Below are positions 46,402-55,626 of a stretch of DNA of 64,000 nt, piece after piece. The stretch is taken from assembly GCF_012524115.1 (NCBI RefSeq), contig NZ_JAAZWB010000046.1:1-64000 (forward strand). The letters run 5' to 3'. Positions within the stretch are counted from its first letter, which is position 1. Each line of letters opens with the position of its first letter. The stretch comes from Bacillus sp. RO1 (GTDB lineage: Bacteria; Bacillota; Bacilli; Bacillales; Bacillaceae_I). A model generated the notes under the pieces. It made no database searches and was not told where the DNA came from. It was given only the letters and a program-made list of their open reading frames with translations. Position numbers and translations under genes: made by a program.

Positions 46402-46957
46402 ACTTGAAGGTCGTATTAAATTCATTAAATGGCCAGTAGCGGACATGGACTTTTCCGACGATGTCTTCTATTTTTACAAAACCAAAATGCCTGCTATCCA
46501 AGCTGTTTAATCTGTTATCTCCTATTACAAATACATGCCCTTTCGGTACTTCTTCTTCGCCCGTTAACTCTTTTAGCGAGAAATCTCCTGTAAAGTTGCC
46601 ACCAAAGATTTTTAAATTTTCAGGAGAGATAAATGGCTCTGTCACGAGCTCTCCATTTACATAAAGCATATCTTGCTTGTATTCAATTTGGTCACCAGGC
46701 AATCCAATTACTCTTTTTACATAATGGATATCTGCATCATCTTGTTGAAAAACAACGACATCAAATCGTTCTGGCTTGGTAAAGGAGTATACCATTTTAT
46801 TGACCATTAGGAAATTCCCCTGCTCCAATGTAGGATTCATAGAATGCCCTTCTACAATATAATTAGAAAAGAAAAGCGCACGAATCATAAGCACCAAAAG
46901 GAATGTGACAACCAACCATTTCATTGCTGATTTACGTTTTGTGATCTTTTCTTTCAA
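46400..46957 (-). CDS. sipV: Type I signal peptidase (SipV-like)
   Basis: This 185-residue membrane-anchored serine protease removes signal peptides of secreted proteins. An N-terminal anchor (WLVVTFLLVLMIRALFFS) is followed by the catalytic Ser in GHSMNPTLEQGNF (Ser about 39) and the Lys in YVKRVIGLPGDQIEYK (Lys about 80). GHVFVIGDNRLNSLDSRHFG is box E. Position next to yhjE matches B. subtilis sipV. Length is normal. Confidence 0.92.
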   Translation of the reverse strand: MKEKITKRKSAMKWLVVTFLLVLMIRALFFSNYIVEGHSMNPTLEQGNFLMVNKMVYSFTKPERFDVVVFQQDDADIHYVKRVIGLPGDQIEYKQDMLYVNGELVTEPFISPENLKIFGGNFTGDFSLKELTGEEEVPKGHVFVIGDNRLNSLDSRHFGFVKIEDIVGKVHVRYWPFNEFNTTFK

Positions 46958-47036
46958 TTCATAACCCCCGAAAGTCTATCTAGGTCTTTTGTACTTTAAT
47001 ATTATCATAATATACTGAATTTTTACAAACAATTGT

Positions 47037-47642
47037 TTATTTTTCGCCTGATAGCTGTAGACGAAGTTCTACTTTTTTACCAATAAACCACAAAACTAAC
47101 ATGATCGTAATGGCAATGGCAGTTTTTATAGGCGCGCGAATAAAGGAAATGATGTCATAGCCAATATAACTGATGGTAAAAATCATCACCATTTTACCAG
47201 CTACCAGCGCCAGGAAAAATTGATAAAATTTTATTTTTGAGAGGCCGGCAACCACGTTAATTAAGAAAGAAGGTGTAAAAGGAAAACATAGCAAAAGGAA
47301 TATAGGGCCGAAGCCATGCCTCTCAATCCAAGACATCATTTTTCGAATCTTCTCTTTTCTAAGCAAAGCTTGTATTCTTCGGCTTCTCTTCAATTTATGT
47401 ACAAAATAGTAAACAATTACAGCTCCGACTACAGACCCTGTCCATGATATTAAAAAACCGAACCAAAGACCAAAAGCGGCAGCATTTGCCATGACAATTA
47501 CTATTAATGGGAGAAAAGGAAGGAAAGCTTCAAGCACCACAAACAGGAAACCCGGCAGCGGACCAAACGATTGGTACTCTTCCAAAATCTCCAGTAGATT
47601 TTCCATTGTTAATAATTCTTTCATATATTCGATAAATTCCAT
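47037..47642 (-). CDS. yhjE: TVP38/TMEM64 (DedA-like) membrane protein YhjE
   Basis: This 201-residue polytopic protein contains the VTT/SNARE-associated domain: GFLFVVLEAFLPFLPLIVIVMANAAAFG, WTGSVVGAVIVYYFVHKL and the RHGFGPIFLLLCFPFTPSFLINVVAGLS motif. Family members act in lipid scrambling or membrane homeostasis. It lies beside sipV as in B. subtilis. Confidence 0.85.
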   Translation of the reverse strand: MEFIEYMKELLTMENLLEILEEYQSFGPLPGFLFVVLEAFLPFLPLIVIVMANAAAFGLWFGFLISWTGSVVGAVIVYYFVHKLKRSRRIQALLRKEKIRKMMSWIERHGFGPIFLLLCFPFTPSFLINVVAGLSKIKFYQFFLALVAGKMVMIFTISYIGYDIISFIRAPIKTAIAITIMLVLWFIGKKVELRLQLSGEK

Positions 47643-47731
47643 TACACTATCTCCACTTCTCTGCTAGTCATCTTTCTCTATTGTACTAATTATTCCTTTA
47701 ATGTCCCATTAAATAACCTCATTTTCAAATT

Positions 47732-48652
47732 TTACTTTGTTAAACAGCCAAACTTTTCATTATGTAATTTCTCAAAAACAAATATGCTTTTATAAAATAG
47801 TTCACTATAATCTTCTCCGTCCTCCAACGACCAGCAGATAGAAAGTACCGTATGTGCGAAGCCCCAGGCAAGTATTCTTCTTTCGTTCAATTTCAATTTG
47901 TCCACCAGAATGCCAATTCGTTTTGATAGGATTGGTTCTATATTATCATCCGGAAGATTGTTTAAAAGAAATTGAATCGTATCATATTCACGTTCTCCCA
48001 CCAAGCCTTTAGGGTCGATGGCTATCCATGATGATTCCGCCTTTAAAATATTGTAATGGTGAAGGTCTCCATGCAGGATGTATCTTTCATTTTTTTCATC
48101 AAGCAATCTTCGAAAGGTATGAATGGCTTTTAGAAGAAGGTCTTGTGTAATAGGAGCTTTACCTAATGGATGTTCTTTAAAAAAATTATTAAGACTACGC
48201 TCTCTTTCTTCAATATGAGGAAGGGTGGAATCAGATTTATCTGGTACCCACAACGTTTTCATTATGCCAGCAGCAATCTTGGTTGCATCTATGTCACCTT
48301 CAAGAGTGACAAGCGTATCACCTGGAGTCAGTCGTTCTAAGATTAATATTCCACGATTTAATTCCATGTCTATGATGCGGACCATGCCGTCTCCAGCAAA
48401 ATACCTTAACGCGTCTACTTCCGAATAGAATTCCTTGCTTGGGACAGAGAGCTTCAGGACAACCTGGCCCCCATCCTTTTTTATAGCAGGAGCCACAAAA
48501 TTATACGAAAGCTCAAAGGGAGGGAGAACCTTAAGACTCCACTTTTTCTCGCAGTAATGGATTAAGGAGCTAAAGTTCTGTAACCACTCTTCCCCCTTTT
48601 CTTGATGGATTTTCCTTATTGTCTGAACATATTTTGTCGGGAGATTCACCAT
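47732..48652 (-). CDS. Aminoglycoside/hydroxyurea phosphotransferase-like kinase
   Basis: This 306-residue kinase resembles the APH(6)/hydroxyurea kinase family. The catalytic loop is RYILHGDLHHYNIL (Asp in HGD) and the metal-binding segment is WIAIDPKGLVGEREYD. The N-lobe has VVLKLSVPSKEF with the ATP-binding Lys. I chose ATG 48652 because the longer form would overlap the upstream VOC gene and GGAG lies 9 bp before it. It may modify an aminoglycoside or another hydroxylated compound. The start is 5 bp downstream of the VOC stop, so they are cotranscribed. Confidence 0.82.
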   Translation of the reverse strand: MVNLPTKYVQTIRKIHQEKGEEWLQNFSSLIHYCEKKWSLKVLPPFELSYNFVAPAIKKDGGQVVLKLSVPSKEFYSEVDALRYFAGDGMVRIIDMELNRGILILERLTPGDTLVTLEGDIDATKIAAGIMKTLWVPDKSDSTLPHIEERERSLNNFFKEHPLGKAPITQDLLLKAIHTFRRLLDEKNERYILHGDLHHYNILKAESSWIAIDPKGLVGEREYDTIQFLLNNLPDDNIEPILSKRIGILVDKLKLNERRILAWGFAHTVLSICWSLEDGEDYSELFYKSIFVFEKLHNEKFGCLTK

Positions 48653-48656
48653 GTTC

Positions 48657-49025
48657 CTATTCTCCACGCTGTGTAAACGCCCATCGATGACCATCTGGAT
48701 CTTCCAACTCAAACTGGATGTCTCCCCATGGACGAGTTACCGGCTCAGTAAGTGTTTTATTGCCATTCTGATGGTCTATTGGTGTGAGCCCGTTTTCTTG
48801 GACAAAGCGAAAAAGTTCTTTAACATTTTGGACTGCTGCATGTACCTCTGTAATGCCGGGATTTGTTTCGTCTGCCGGATGAAGCATGACTAGACCGCTA
48901 CCCAGATGGAACCAGTGCATCCCTTCATAACCATGTGAGTATTGGAACCCTGCATTTGTGTACCAATCCTTGGAGCTCTCCGTATCTTTACAAAATAGAA
49001 CGATGTGATCGAGACCTTTTATCAT
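48657..49025 (-). CDS. VOC superfamily (glyoxalase/bleomycin-resistance) protein
   Basis: This 122-residue protein has the paired beta-alpha-beta-beta-beta units of the vicinal oxygen chelate fold. It begins MIKGLDHIVLFCKDTESSKDWYTNAGF and ends PWGDIQFELEDPDGHRWAFTQ. Candidate metal ligands are His 7 and Glu in FELEDPDGH. The partner in transcription is the phosphotransferase gene just downstream. Together they look like a small detoxification or resistance pair. Confidence 0.82.
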   Translation of the reverse strand: MIKGLDHIVLFCKDTESSKDWYTNAGFQYSHGYEGMHWFHLGSGLVMLHPADETNPGITEVHAAVQNVKELFRFVQENGLTPIDHQNGNKTLTEPVTRPWGDIQFELEDPDGHRWAFTQRGE

Positions 49026-49062
49026 GTGTAATTACCCTCCTTATTTTTCTTTTCAATAAAAC

Positions 49063-49088
49063 GAAGCTCCCCCAAAAGGAAGAGCCTC
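49063..49088 (-). terminator. Terminator of the S9 peptidase gene
   Basis: An 11-bp stem including G-U pairs (49063-49073 with 49078-49088) closes an AAAA loop on the plus strand. On the minus strand GTTTTATTG follows. Confidence 0.65.
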
Positions 49089-49105
49089 GCATGCTTTCTA
49101 CTTTT

Positions 49106-51097
49106 TTACTTAGCACCTTCCAAATACTCTACAAACCAGTTCTTAATGTGCTCCAGCCTGTGAATGCGCAGTGCTGGATCTCCGCTTCTGGAGAGCTCAT
49201 GATTGGCACCTGGGAAACGAACAAGCTTAGTTGTTTTACCCTGTTGTTTCAATGCAATAAAAAGCTGCTCTGCTTGTTCGACAGGACAACGGTAATCTCG
49301 TTCTCCGTGCAGAATTAAAAGTGGCGTATTTACATTGCTAACATATTTGATCGGGGAATGCTCCCAAAGCTTTTCCACTTTTTCACCCATATCTCCCTTT
49401 ACTTCCCATTCAGAGAAATAGTAACCAATATCGCTGACACCATAAAAGCTCAGCCAGTTTGAAATAGAGCGTTGTGTGACAGCTGCTTTGAAGCGGTCGG
49501 TATGACTGACCACCCAGTTTGTCATGAAGCCTCCATAACTTCCTCCCGTAATACCCAGATTCTTTTCATCAATAAACTCGAAAGTTTCAAGTGCGTAATC
49601 CATTGCAGCCATTACATCGAGATAATCCTTGCCCCCGTAATCACCTCGCACAGCATCGACAAATTCCTGTCCATAACCATGACTTCCACGCGGGTTGGTG
49701 AATAAAACGACAAATCCTTGGGCGGTCAATGTTTGGAACTCATGAAAGTATGTGTTGGCATACATGGCATGTGGGCCCCCATGGACCTCCAAGATTGTCG
49801 GATATTTTTTACCTACTTCAAATCCTGCAGGTTTCATTATCCAACCATGCAAATCCCAGCCATCGGGTGCTTTATAGCGGATAGGCTCGGCGACACTTAA
49901 CTCTACTTCATTTTTCCAAGCTTCATTGACATTAGTCAATTGGGTACGTGTCTGAGAACGGAAGTCAAGGTAGTAAAGTTCCCCCGGATCTGTAGAGTTG
50001 CTTACCCCTACAATCGCCTCATGAGTATCGGTAAGCATGCTTACAGCATATACATGCTCATCCGGAAGATGGATTGGATACATAGAACCATCCAACGAAC
50101 CGAAGTAGATTCCTGTTGCACCTTGGTCACTCATTAAGAAATAAAAGCCTTCACTTTCTTCTGTCCACATAAGCCCAGGATTCACATTACCGGAATGGAA
50201 ATCACCAATTGCAACGTCTCCAACCTCTACATCCAGGTTCTCTGAGAGACAATGAGTTTCACCTGTTGCAAGCTGCGTCACCCATACACGAGTCAACGTA
50301 GCACTTTGAAACTCTTTTTCATGTCCTAAGAAACCTAGGTACTGACCATCTGGTGAGAAGGAAATCGTAGAGAAGAAGCCGTTGCTATGAGTAATTTTTT
50401 TCTTTTCTTTGGACTGAACATCCATTACATAAACATCCGAGACCAATGAAACATCTGGATCATCTTCAAGATTTGCTACAAAAGCAATTTTTGTTCCATC
50501 AGGCGACCAGGCAGGGCTGCCATAATCCCGATCTCCTTCTGTGAGGAGGCTCACTTCCTTTGTCTTTAAATCCAATAGTGCAAGATGGTCGTTCTTGTTG
50601 TCTAAAAACCCCTTGGCATCAGACTTGTAACGCATTTTTTCCACTACTAGGGGCTCAGGCTTCTTCTTTTCTTCTTTTTCAGAGGAAGCAGCATGCAAAT
50701 CCCCCGCACCCTCTACAGAAGTACTGAACAAAAGTTTTGTACCACATGGCGACCAGACCGGACCCCTGGCACCATTTTTGCAGAAGGTAACCTGCTCCGC
50801 TTCTCCGCCGTTTACTGGCATAACATATAGTTGGCTTTTCTCGTTTCGGTTAGAGACAAAAGCAAGCTTGCTTCCATCCGGAGACCACCTAGGGCTTGTT
50901 GCTCTACCTTTTCCGGATGTAAATGGTACCGCGTTCCCCTCTAAATCCCCTACAAAAATGGAAGAGCGATATTCATTATCTTCCTCGTGGACTGTAGTCT
51001 GCACAAACGCATACTTTCGGGAATGTTTATCCCATTGCGGATCGGTGATCGAAGTTAGACGAAACAGATCTTTAGAATCTATTTTTCTCTTTGTCAT
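49106..51097 (-). CDS. S9 family prolyl oligopeptidase/acylaminoacyl-peptidase
   Basis: This 663-residue peptidase has an N-terminal beta-propeller (WSPDGSKLAFVSN, WSPCGTKLLF, WSPDGTKIAF repeats) and a C-terminal alpha/beta-hydrolase. The nucleophile motif is ITGGSYGGFMTNWV (Ser about 515), with LLILHGERDYRCPVEQ providing the Asp and FPGANHELSRSGDP the His. It resembles B. subtilis YuxL and cleaves short or N-acylated peptides in the cytoplasm. There is no signal peptide. Confidence 0.9.
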   Translation of the reverse strand: MTKRKIDSKDLFRLTSITDPQWDKHSRKYAFVQTTVHEEDNEYRSSIFVGDLEGNAVPFTSGKGRATSPRWSPDGSKLAFVSNRNEKSQLYVMPVNGGEAEQVTFCKNGARGPVWSPCGTKLLFSTSVEGAGDLHAASSEKEEKKKPEPLVVEKMRYKSDAKGFLDNKNDHLALLDLKTKEVSLLTEGDRDYGSPAWSPDGTKIAFVANLEDDPDVSLVSDVYVMDVQSKEKKKITHSNGFFSTISFSPDGQYLGFLGHEKEFQSATLTRVWVTQLATGETHCLSENLDVEVGDVAIGDFHSGNVNPGLMWTEESEGFYFLMSDQGATGIYFGSLDGSMYPIHLPDEHVYAVSMLTDTHEAIVGVSNSTDPGELYYLDFRSQTRTQLTNVNEAWKNEVELSVAEPIRYKAPDGWDLHGWIMKPAGFEVGKKYPTILEVHGGPHAMYANTYFHEFQTLTAQGFVVLFTNPRGSHGYGQEFVDAVRGDYGGKDYLDVMAAMDYALETFEFIDEKNLGITGGSYGGFMTNWVVSHTDRFKAAVTQRSISNWLSFYGVSDIGYYFSEWEVKGDMGEKVEKLWEHSPIKYVSNVNTPLLILHGERDYRCPVEQAEQLFIALKQQGKTTKLVRFPGANHELSRSGDPALRIHRLEHIKNWFVEYLEGAK

Positions 51098-51277
51098 TGA
51101 AATCTCTCCCTTATGTAAAATTCTCCATTCTACTTATTTCGACAAATGAAATAATTCCCCTTTAAGAAAATTGAAAAAACTTTAAATTACAGTTTTTAAA
51201 AGGTACTTGCATATTTTTTAGTTTTTGGTATAAAATAAATACGAACAAACGTTCTTAGTTTTTAGGAGGAAGATGAA

Positions 51278-51655
51278 ATGACAAGATTATCAAAAGAGCA
51301 AATAAACCTGTTTGAACAGGCGATATATCTTCCTTTGTTATTGATTGTTCTAGAAAGAGATACAAGCGTTATTAAGGACAGCGGAATTAAACTAAAAGAG
51401 CCCTATCTTACACTTATTGATCAAGTCATGCGTAAAATTCAGCTTCAACTTAAGCAAATAAAAGCGGACATGAAGCAGCAACACATGAGGCTCCACAAAT
51501 TAAAGCAGGATGAATCCTTCACCATGTATGCTTTTCTGTTTAATGGATATGAAGAGCACCATAACTATTTCAACCCACGAATTAGGAATAAGGTAAATGA
51601 ACTTTTGATGCAATTTATTCTACAAACGGAAGATAACTCAACTAATGAAAAATAG
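51278..51655 (+). CDS. yhjD: YhjD-like protein of unknown function
   Basis: This 125-residue soluble protein has EQINLFEQAIYLPLLLIVLERD at the N-terminus and GYEEHHNYFNPRIRNKVNELLMQF at the C-terminus. The central helix QLKQIKADMKQQHMRLHKL is basic. GGAGG lies just before the ATG. It is placed near comK and yhjE as in B. subtilis. Its last 14 bp overlap the end of the convergent DUF421 gene. Confidence 0.72.
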   Translation: MTRLSKEQINLFEQAIYLPLLLIVLERDTSVIKDSGIKLKEPYLTLIDQVMRKIQLQLKQIKADMKQQHMRLHKLKQDESFTMYAFLFNGYEEHHNYFNPRIRNKVNELLMQFILQTEDNSTNEK

Positions 51656-52364
51656 GAAGGTATGGTTCCTGTAGAGGGTTACGCAAAGTAACATTCAAAT
51701 CATTATGTTCATTTACAGAAGCATAAAATACATCTTCAACACTAGCTACTTTCTGTTTTAACAGTTCTTCTCGAAGCCAGGCCTCACTTAACCCTTTGTA
51801 TGCCAAGGTTTCCTTATAAATTCGACCGTCCATTATGACTGGAAAATCTATGGAGTTTTCGTATCCAGCCGAGCGAACATCTTCCACCTTTGCCACCTCT
51901 TTTTGGGGCTTTATTTTAACGGATATGTTTCCATTCGCTTCAATTAAAGCAAAGTGAACATCTTCCACTTTAAATACATCTTTTTCCCTCAGCATTTGCA
52001 GGATATTATCAATGGAGTAACTGATTTTACGCATATTTTTAATATGAAATTGACCCTCATATATGACTAATGTCGGTTCGAACGTTAAAAGTCTGCCAAG
52101 CTTATGATTTTTTATCTTTCCCCACGCTATTACCTTCTGCAGCAGACCTATCGCGATAATTGCACCTGCAGTAGGAAAATGATGGATGCTGGGGTCAGCA
52201 ATATCCGCTCCAACTACTGCTCCAAGGGTGATAATAACAATAAAATCAAAGACAGGAAGCTCTCCAATGGACCGTTTTCCCATATATAAAGTTACAATCA
52301 ACATGAGCGGAAGAATCGTGATAATTCTTCCCAGCACCTTTAAGAAGTCTATGAATAGTTCCAT
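51642..52364 (-). CDS. DUF421/YetF family membrane protein, paralogue 1
   Basis: This 240-residue protein has three N-terminal membrane helices (residues 8-25, 33-52, 58-78) containing LMLIVTLYMGKRSIGELPVFDFIVIITLGAVVGADIADPS. A cytoplasmic DUF421 domain follows with QFHIKNMRKISYSIDNILQMLREK. Function is unknown; relatives include spore-associated YetF-type proteins. It lies 23 bp after a close paralogue of identical length and both end PIFH. Confidence 0.84.
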   Translation of the reverse strand: MELFIDFLKVLGRIITILPLMLIVTLYMGKRSIGELPVFDFIVIITLGAVVGADIADPSIHHFPTAGAIIAIGLLQKVIAWGKIKNHKLGRLLTFEPTLVIYEGQFHIKNMRKISYSIDNILQMLREKDVFKVEDVHFALIEANGNISVKIKPQKEVAKVEDVRSAGYENSIDFPVIMDGRIYKETLAYKGLSEAWLREELLKQKVASVEDVFYASVNEHNDLNVTLRNPLQEPYLPIFH

Positions 52365-52387
52365 TTTAATCGCCCTCCTAGCTGTGC

Positions 52388-53110
52388 TTAATGAAAAATT
52401 GGTACACTTTGTGTGTAACCGGGGGTTTTTAAGGTAACATGCAGGCTTTTATCTTCATTTAGTGCCGCATAGAATACATCCTGGATATTTACAATATTTT
52501 TTTTCAAAAGCTCCTTCTGTAACCATGCTTCATCTAACTCCAGATATTCCAATGCTTTTGGCTGTACTCTACCATCCATGATAACGGTGTATTCGACAGA
52601 AGGTTTTGCCAGAGCACCCTGCACATCTTTCATTTTCACAGGCTCTTTTTCAGGTTTTAATTTCACTGATAGCTCTCCATTCGCTTCAATTAAAGCAAAA
52701 TGGACATCTTTCATTTGGAAAACATTCTTTTCCCTTAACATTTGTAAGATATTATCAATAGAGTAACTGATCTTACGCATATTTTTTATATGGAATTGCC
52801 CTTCATATATGACAAGAGTCGGCTCAAAAGAAAGAAGCCTTCCCACTTTATGGTTTTTTATTTTCAACCAAGCAATCAACTTTTGTAAAAGTGCAATCGC
52901 AATAATAGCTCCTACAGTAGGAAGATGATGGATATTAGGCTCAGCAATATCTGCACCGACCACCGAACCCAATGTTAAGATGACAAGAAAATCAAAAACC
53001 GGAAGTTCACCAACAGAACGTTTTCCCATGAATAAGGTTACGACGAGCATCAATGGCAAAATGGTAATAATGCGAAAAATCACCTTTAATAAATCCATTA
53101 AAAGTTCCAT
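52388..53110 (-). CDS. DUF421/YetF family membrane protein, paralogue 2
   Basis: This 240-residue protein is the tandem paralogue of the gene at 51642. I chose ATG 53110 because MELLMDLLKVIFRIITILPLML aligns with the neighbour's start; GGAGGG lies about 12 bp upstream. The membrane half is nearly identical to paralogue 1, while the C-terminal third differs (EYTVIMDGRVQPKALEYL). The pair could form mixed oligomers, which is inference. Confidence 0.84.
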   Translation of the reverse strand: MELLMDLLKVIFRIITILPLMLVVTLFMGKRSVGELPVFDFLVILTLGSVVGADIAEPNIHHLPTVGAIIAIALLQKLIAWLKIKNHKVGRLLSFEPTLVIYEGQFHIKNMRKISYSIDNILQMLREKNVFQMKDVHFALIEANGELSVKLKPEKEPVKMKDVQGALAKPSVEYTVIMDGRVQPKALEYLELDEAWLQKELLKKNIVNIQDVFYAALNEDKSLHVTLKTPGYTQSVPIFH

Positions 53111-53188
53111 AAAGTGAATCGTCCCTCCATCCTTTTTCTTAGCGTTATTCAAAAAGAGAAGGTTATGCATGTTTACTCCAAAAAAAGA

Positions 53189-53210
53189 AGCCTTTCTTAT
53201 TCGAAAGACT
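53189..53210 (-). terminator. Terminator of comK
   Basis: An 8-bp stem with one G-U pair (53189-53196 with 53203-53210) is followed on the minus strand by TCTTTTTTT. Confidence 0.65.
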
Positions 53211-53248
53211 GTAAGTGAATTTATGAATTATTTTCTGTTAACCTTGCC

Positions 53249-53809
53249 TCAACTTTGTAAGTCCTTCCTGGTTCTCACTCTGTACATAAGCCCGGGGTTA
53301 GCAACAAGGCTGCGGTTTAAGTTACTCCTCTTCCTATTGACTCGTTGCTGAAGCTTTGCCCGGAAAAGAGACGTGCGATGGACTTGTGCTTCATAAGAAG
53401 TTTTTGATATAGGAAATTCCACCATGATGTTGTTAGGGAACATGACTTTTGTATTCCCAGTTGGACTATGTTTATATTCATATGCGTAATGTAGAGAAAT
53501 CCAGATGCAGTTATCATTTGAAGGTGATGCGGTGGGGAAAAAGAAAATGTCATTCATTGGATCGATGACAATTGGGGGTTTGTGAGTATAACCGGAGATG
53601 CCCTTGGTACCTTGTTTTCGTCCTTCAAAGCTAGATCCATAAAAATTGCAGCTATCTTCAATAATTTTTATTGGAGGCAATGAAACATAAATTTCTCCTT
53701 CTTCTTCAAGTACCTTTGTATAAAGGTTTCCCTCCATTTCAAAGGGAATGATTGCCATGGTAAAGCCATTAATTTCATAATCACACGACATCTCGACATT
53801 ATTCTTCAT
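53249..53809 (-). CDS. comK: Competence transcription factor ComK
   Basis: This 186-residue protein is the master activator of DNA-uptake genes. It has the ComK core: YEINGFTMAIIP, NFYGSSFEGRKQGTKGISGYTHKPPIVIDPMNDIFFFPT and CIWISLHYAYEY. It then has PISKTSYEAQVHRTSLFRAKLQQRV. I chose ATG 53809 because GGAAAGGATG lies 8 bp upstream and the length to the first conserved block matches B. subtilis ComK; earlier ATGs at 53818 and 53827 have poorer sites. The C-terminal tail is a few residues shorter than in B. subtilis. The upstream region is very AT-rich (53920-53955), as expected for an autoregulated comK promoter. Confidence 0.9.
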   Translation of the reverse strand: MKNNVEMSCDYEINGFTMAIIPFEMEGNLYTKVLEEEGEIYVSLPPIKIIEDSCNFYGSSFEGRKQGTKGISGYTHKPPIVIDPMNDIFFFPTASPSNDNCIWISLHYAYEYKHSPTGNTKVMFPNNIMVEFPISKTSYEAQVHRTSLFRAKLQQRVNRKRSNLNRSLVANPGLMYRVRTRKDLQS

Positions 53810-54002
53810 TATATTCATCCTTTCCATCCGCGCTCTCTGTCATCTCGTGACAAAAGAACTAGTTATTTGACTATTTATGTATATTTTCCCAGAAAAACCA
53901 ATCAGTGTAAAGGTTTTTAAAATATTTTAAATATTTTAAAAATTTGTTGATTTTTATAGCGTTCCTCAATATACTATTAAAAAGACTCGAGGTGAGGAAC
54001 TC

Positions 54003-54248
54003 ATGAAGAATGAGAAGTCTTATACGGAATTGATGAAAGCGAAGAAGATGAACAAGAAAGTGTCCGTTGAAGCCTATATGATGAATGTGTATGTTCAGAT
54101 GATTATTGATGAGTCTTTATTCCACTACCACAAAAACCTTCTGCAAGAGAAAATTGACAGTGCCCTGGATGCCAATGACCCTTCCCTGTTCCACCTACTT
54201 TCCACTAGATATAAAAAATTCCTAAATGATTGGGGCGTTTCCGCTTAA
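54003..54248 (+). CDS. yhzC: IDEAL-domain protein YhzC
   Basis: This 81-residue protein has a C-terminal IDEAL-type segment: EKIDSALDANDPSLFHLLSTRYKKFL. The N-terminus is Lys-rich (KNEKSYTELMKAKKMNKK). In ComK-neighbouring genes of Bacillus such small proteins are common. GAGGTGAGG precedes the ATG. It is divergent from comK with 193 bp between. Confidence 0.75.
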   Translation: MKNEKSYTELMKAKKMNKKVSVEAYMMNVYVQMIIDESLFHYHKNLLQEKIDSALDANDPSLFHLLSTRYKKFLNDWGVSA

Positions 54249-54268
54249 AAGGATAATTCCCAAAAATA

Positions 54269-54295
54269 AGAGAAGAGCTCATAGCGCTCTTCTCT
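54269..54295. terminator. Bidirectional terminator between yhzC and aceA
   Basis: AGAGAAGAGC (54269-54278) pairs with GCTCTTCTCT (54286-54295) across a 7-base loop, with T and A residues outside. It serves two convergent genes. Confidence 0.82.
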
Positions 54296-54306
54296 ATTTC
54301 TTTTTA

Positions 54307-55596
54307 TTATTTTTTCCCTTGATAAAATTGCGCTTCTTCTGTTGAGCCGCTCAGTGCAGTGGTAGAGGATGTTCCGCCGGAAACGAGCTTCGCCACTTCA
54401 TCAAAATATCCAGTACCAACTTCGCGTTGATGACGGGTTGCTGTATAGCCGTACTGCTCACTTTCAAACTCAGCTTGCTGCAACTCGGAGTATGCTCCCA
54501 TTCCACGGTCACGATATCCTCTCGCAAGCTCGAACATACCGTGATTCAAGGCATGGAATCCAGCCAGGGTCACAAACTGGAACTTATAGCCGAACTGGGC
54601 AATCTGCTGCTGGAAGGTTTCAATCGTTGCATCATCCAATTTTGCTTTCCAGTTAAATGATGGCGAACAGTTATATGCCAACAGTTTGCCAGGAAACTTC
54701 TCGTGAATGGCTTCAGCAAAAGCTCTTGCCTGTTCTAAGTTAGGCTCCGAAGTTTCACACCAGATCAAATCCGCATACGGTGCATATGCAAGACCACGAG
54801 CTATAGCTTGATCAATTCCTGCTTTGGTGCGGTAAAATCCTTCAGCCGTTCTTTCACCAGTCAAGAAAGCATGGTCGTTCTCATCAATATCACTTGTAAT
54901 AAGATCTGCCGCGTCCGCATCGGTTCTTGCAATTAAGACCGTCGGAACACCCATTACATCGGCTGCAAGACGTGCCGAGATTAGGTTTTTCACAGCTGTT
55001 TGAGTTGGCAATAATACTTTCCCACCAAGATGTCCGCACTTTTTCTCAGAAGACAATTGATCCTCAAAGTGAACGCCAGACGCACCGGACTCGATCATGC
55101 CTTTCATCAACTCAAATACATTCAACTGACCACCAAATCCAGCCTCTGCATCTGCTACGATTGGTGCAAAGTAGTCCACCTCTTCGCTTCCTTCTAGGTA
55201 TTGGATTTGATCTGCACGTTGCAACGCTTGATTGATTCGTTTAACAACATGTGGCACACTGTTTGCCGGATAGAGACTTTGGTCTGGGTACATATGACCG
55301 GATAGGTTGGCATCAGCCGCAACTTGCCAGCCGCTTAAATAAATTGCTTTCAAACCCGCTTTCACTTGCTGGATAGCCTGATTTCCCGTTAAAGCTCCAA
55401 GTGCATGTACATAGTCTTGTGTATGAAGAAGATCCCAAAGTTTTTGTGACCCTCTTTTAGCCAATGTATGTTCAATATCAATGGAACCTCTAAGACGCAG
55501 CACTTCTTCTGCTGAATAAGGTCTTTCAATCCCATTCCATCGTTGTTCTAGTTCCCAGCTTTCTTCTAACTGTGCAATTCTTTCTTCTCTTTTCAT
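54307..55596 (-). CDS. aceA: Isocitrate lyase
   Basis: This 429-residue enzyme splits isocitrate into succinate and glyoxylate for growth on acetate or fatty acids. The active-site signature is [14 protein letters not shown] near residue 198, with [18 protein letters not shown] and a C-terminal [19 protein letters not shown]. It is 30 bp downstream of aceB on the minus strand, forming the glyoxylate-shunt operon. B. subtilis 168 lacks this pathway, so the pair is an insertion relative to that backbone. Confidence 0.95.
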   Translation of the reverse strand: MKREERIAQLEESWELEQRWNGIERPYSAEEVLRLRGSIDIEHTLAKRGSQKLWDLLHTQDYVHALGALTGNQAIQQVKAGLKAIYLSGWQVAADANLSGHMYPDQSLYPANSVPHVVKRINQALQRADQIQYLEGSEEVDYFAPIVADAEAGFGGQLNVFELMKGMIESGASGVHFEDQLSSEKKCGHLGGKVLLPTQTAVKNLISARLAADVMGVPTVLIARTDADAADLITSDIDENDHAFLTGERTAEGFYRTKAGIDQAIARGLAYAPYADLIWCETSEPNLEQARAFAEAIHEKFPGKLLAYNCSPSFNWKAKLDDATIETFQQQIAQFGYKFQFVTLAGFHALNHGMFELARGYRDRGMGAYSELQQAEFESEQYGYTATRHQREVGTGYFDEVAKLVSGGTSSTTALSGSTEEAQFYQGKK

Positions 55597-55626
55597 TACT
55601 ATTTCCTCCCTTAGTTTAGATATCTA

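Noticed and set aside
53920-53955. ComK boxes (AAAA-N5-TTTT) in the comK promoter
   Set aside because: The region has repeated ATATTTTAA but no exact pair with the required spacing, so I do not annotate a site.
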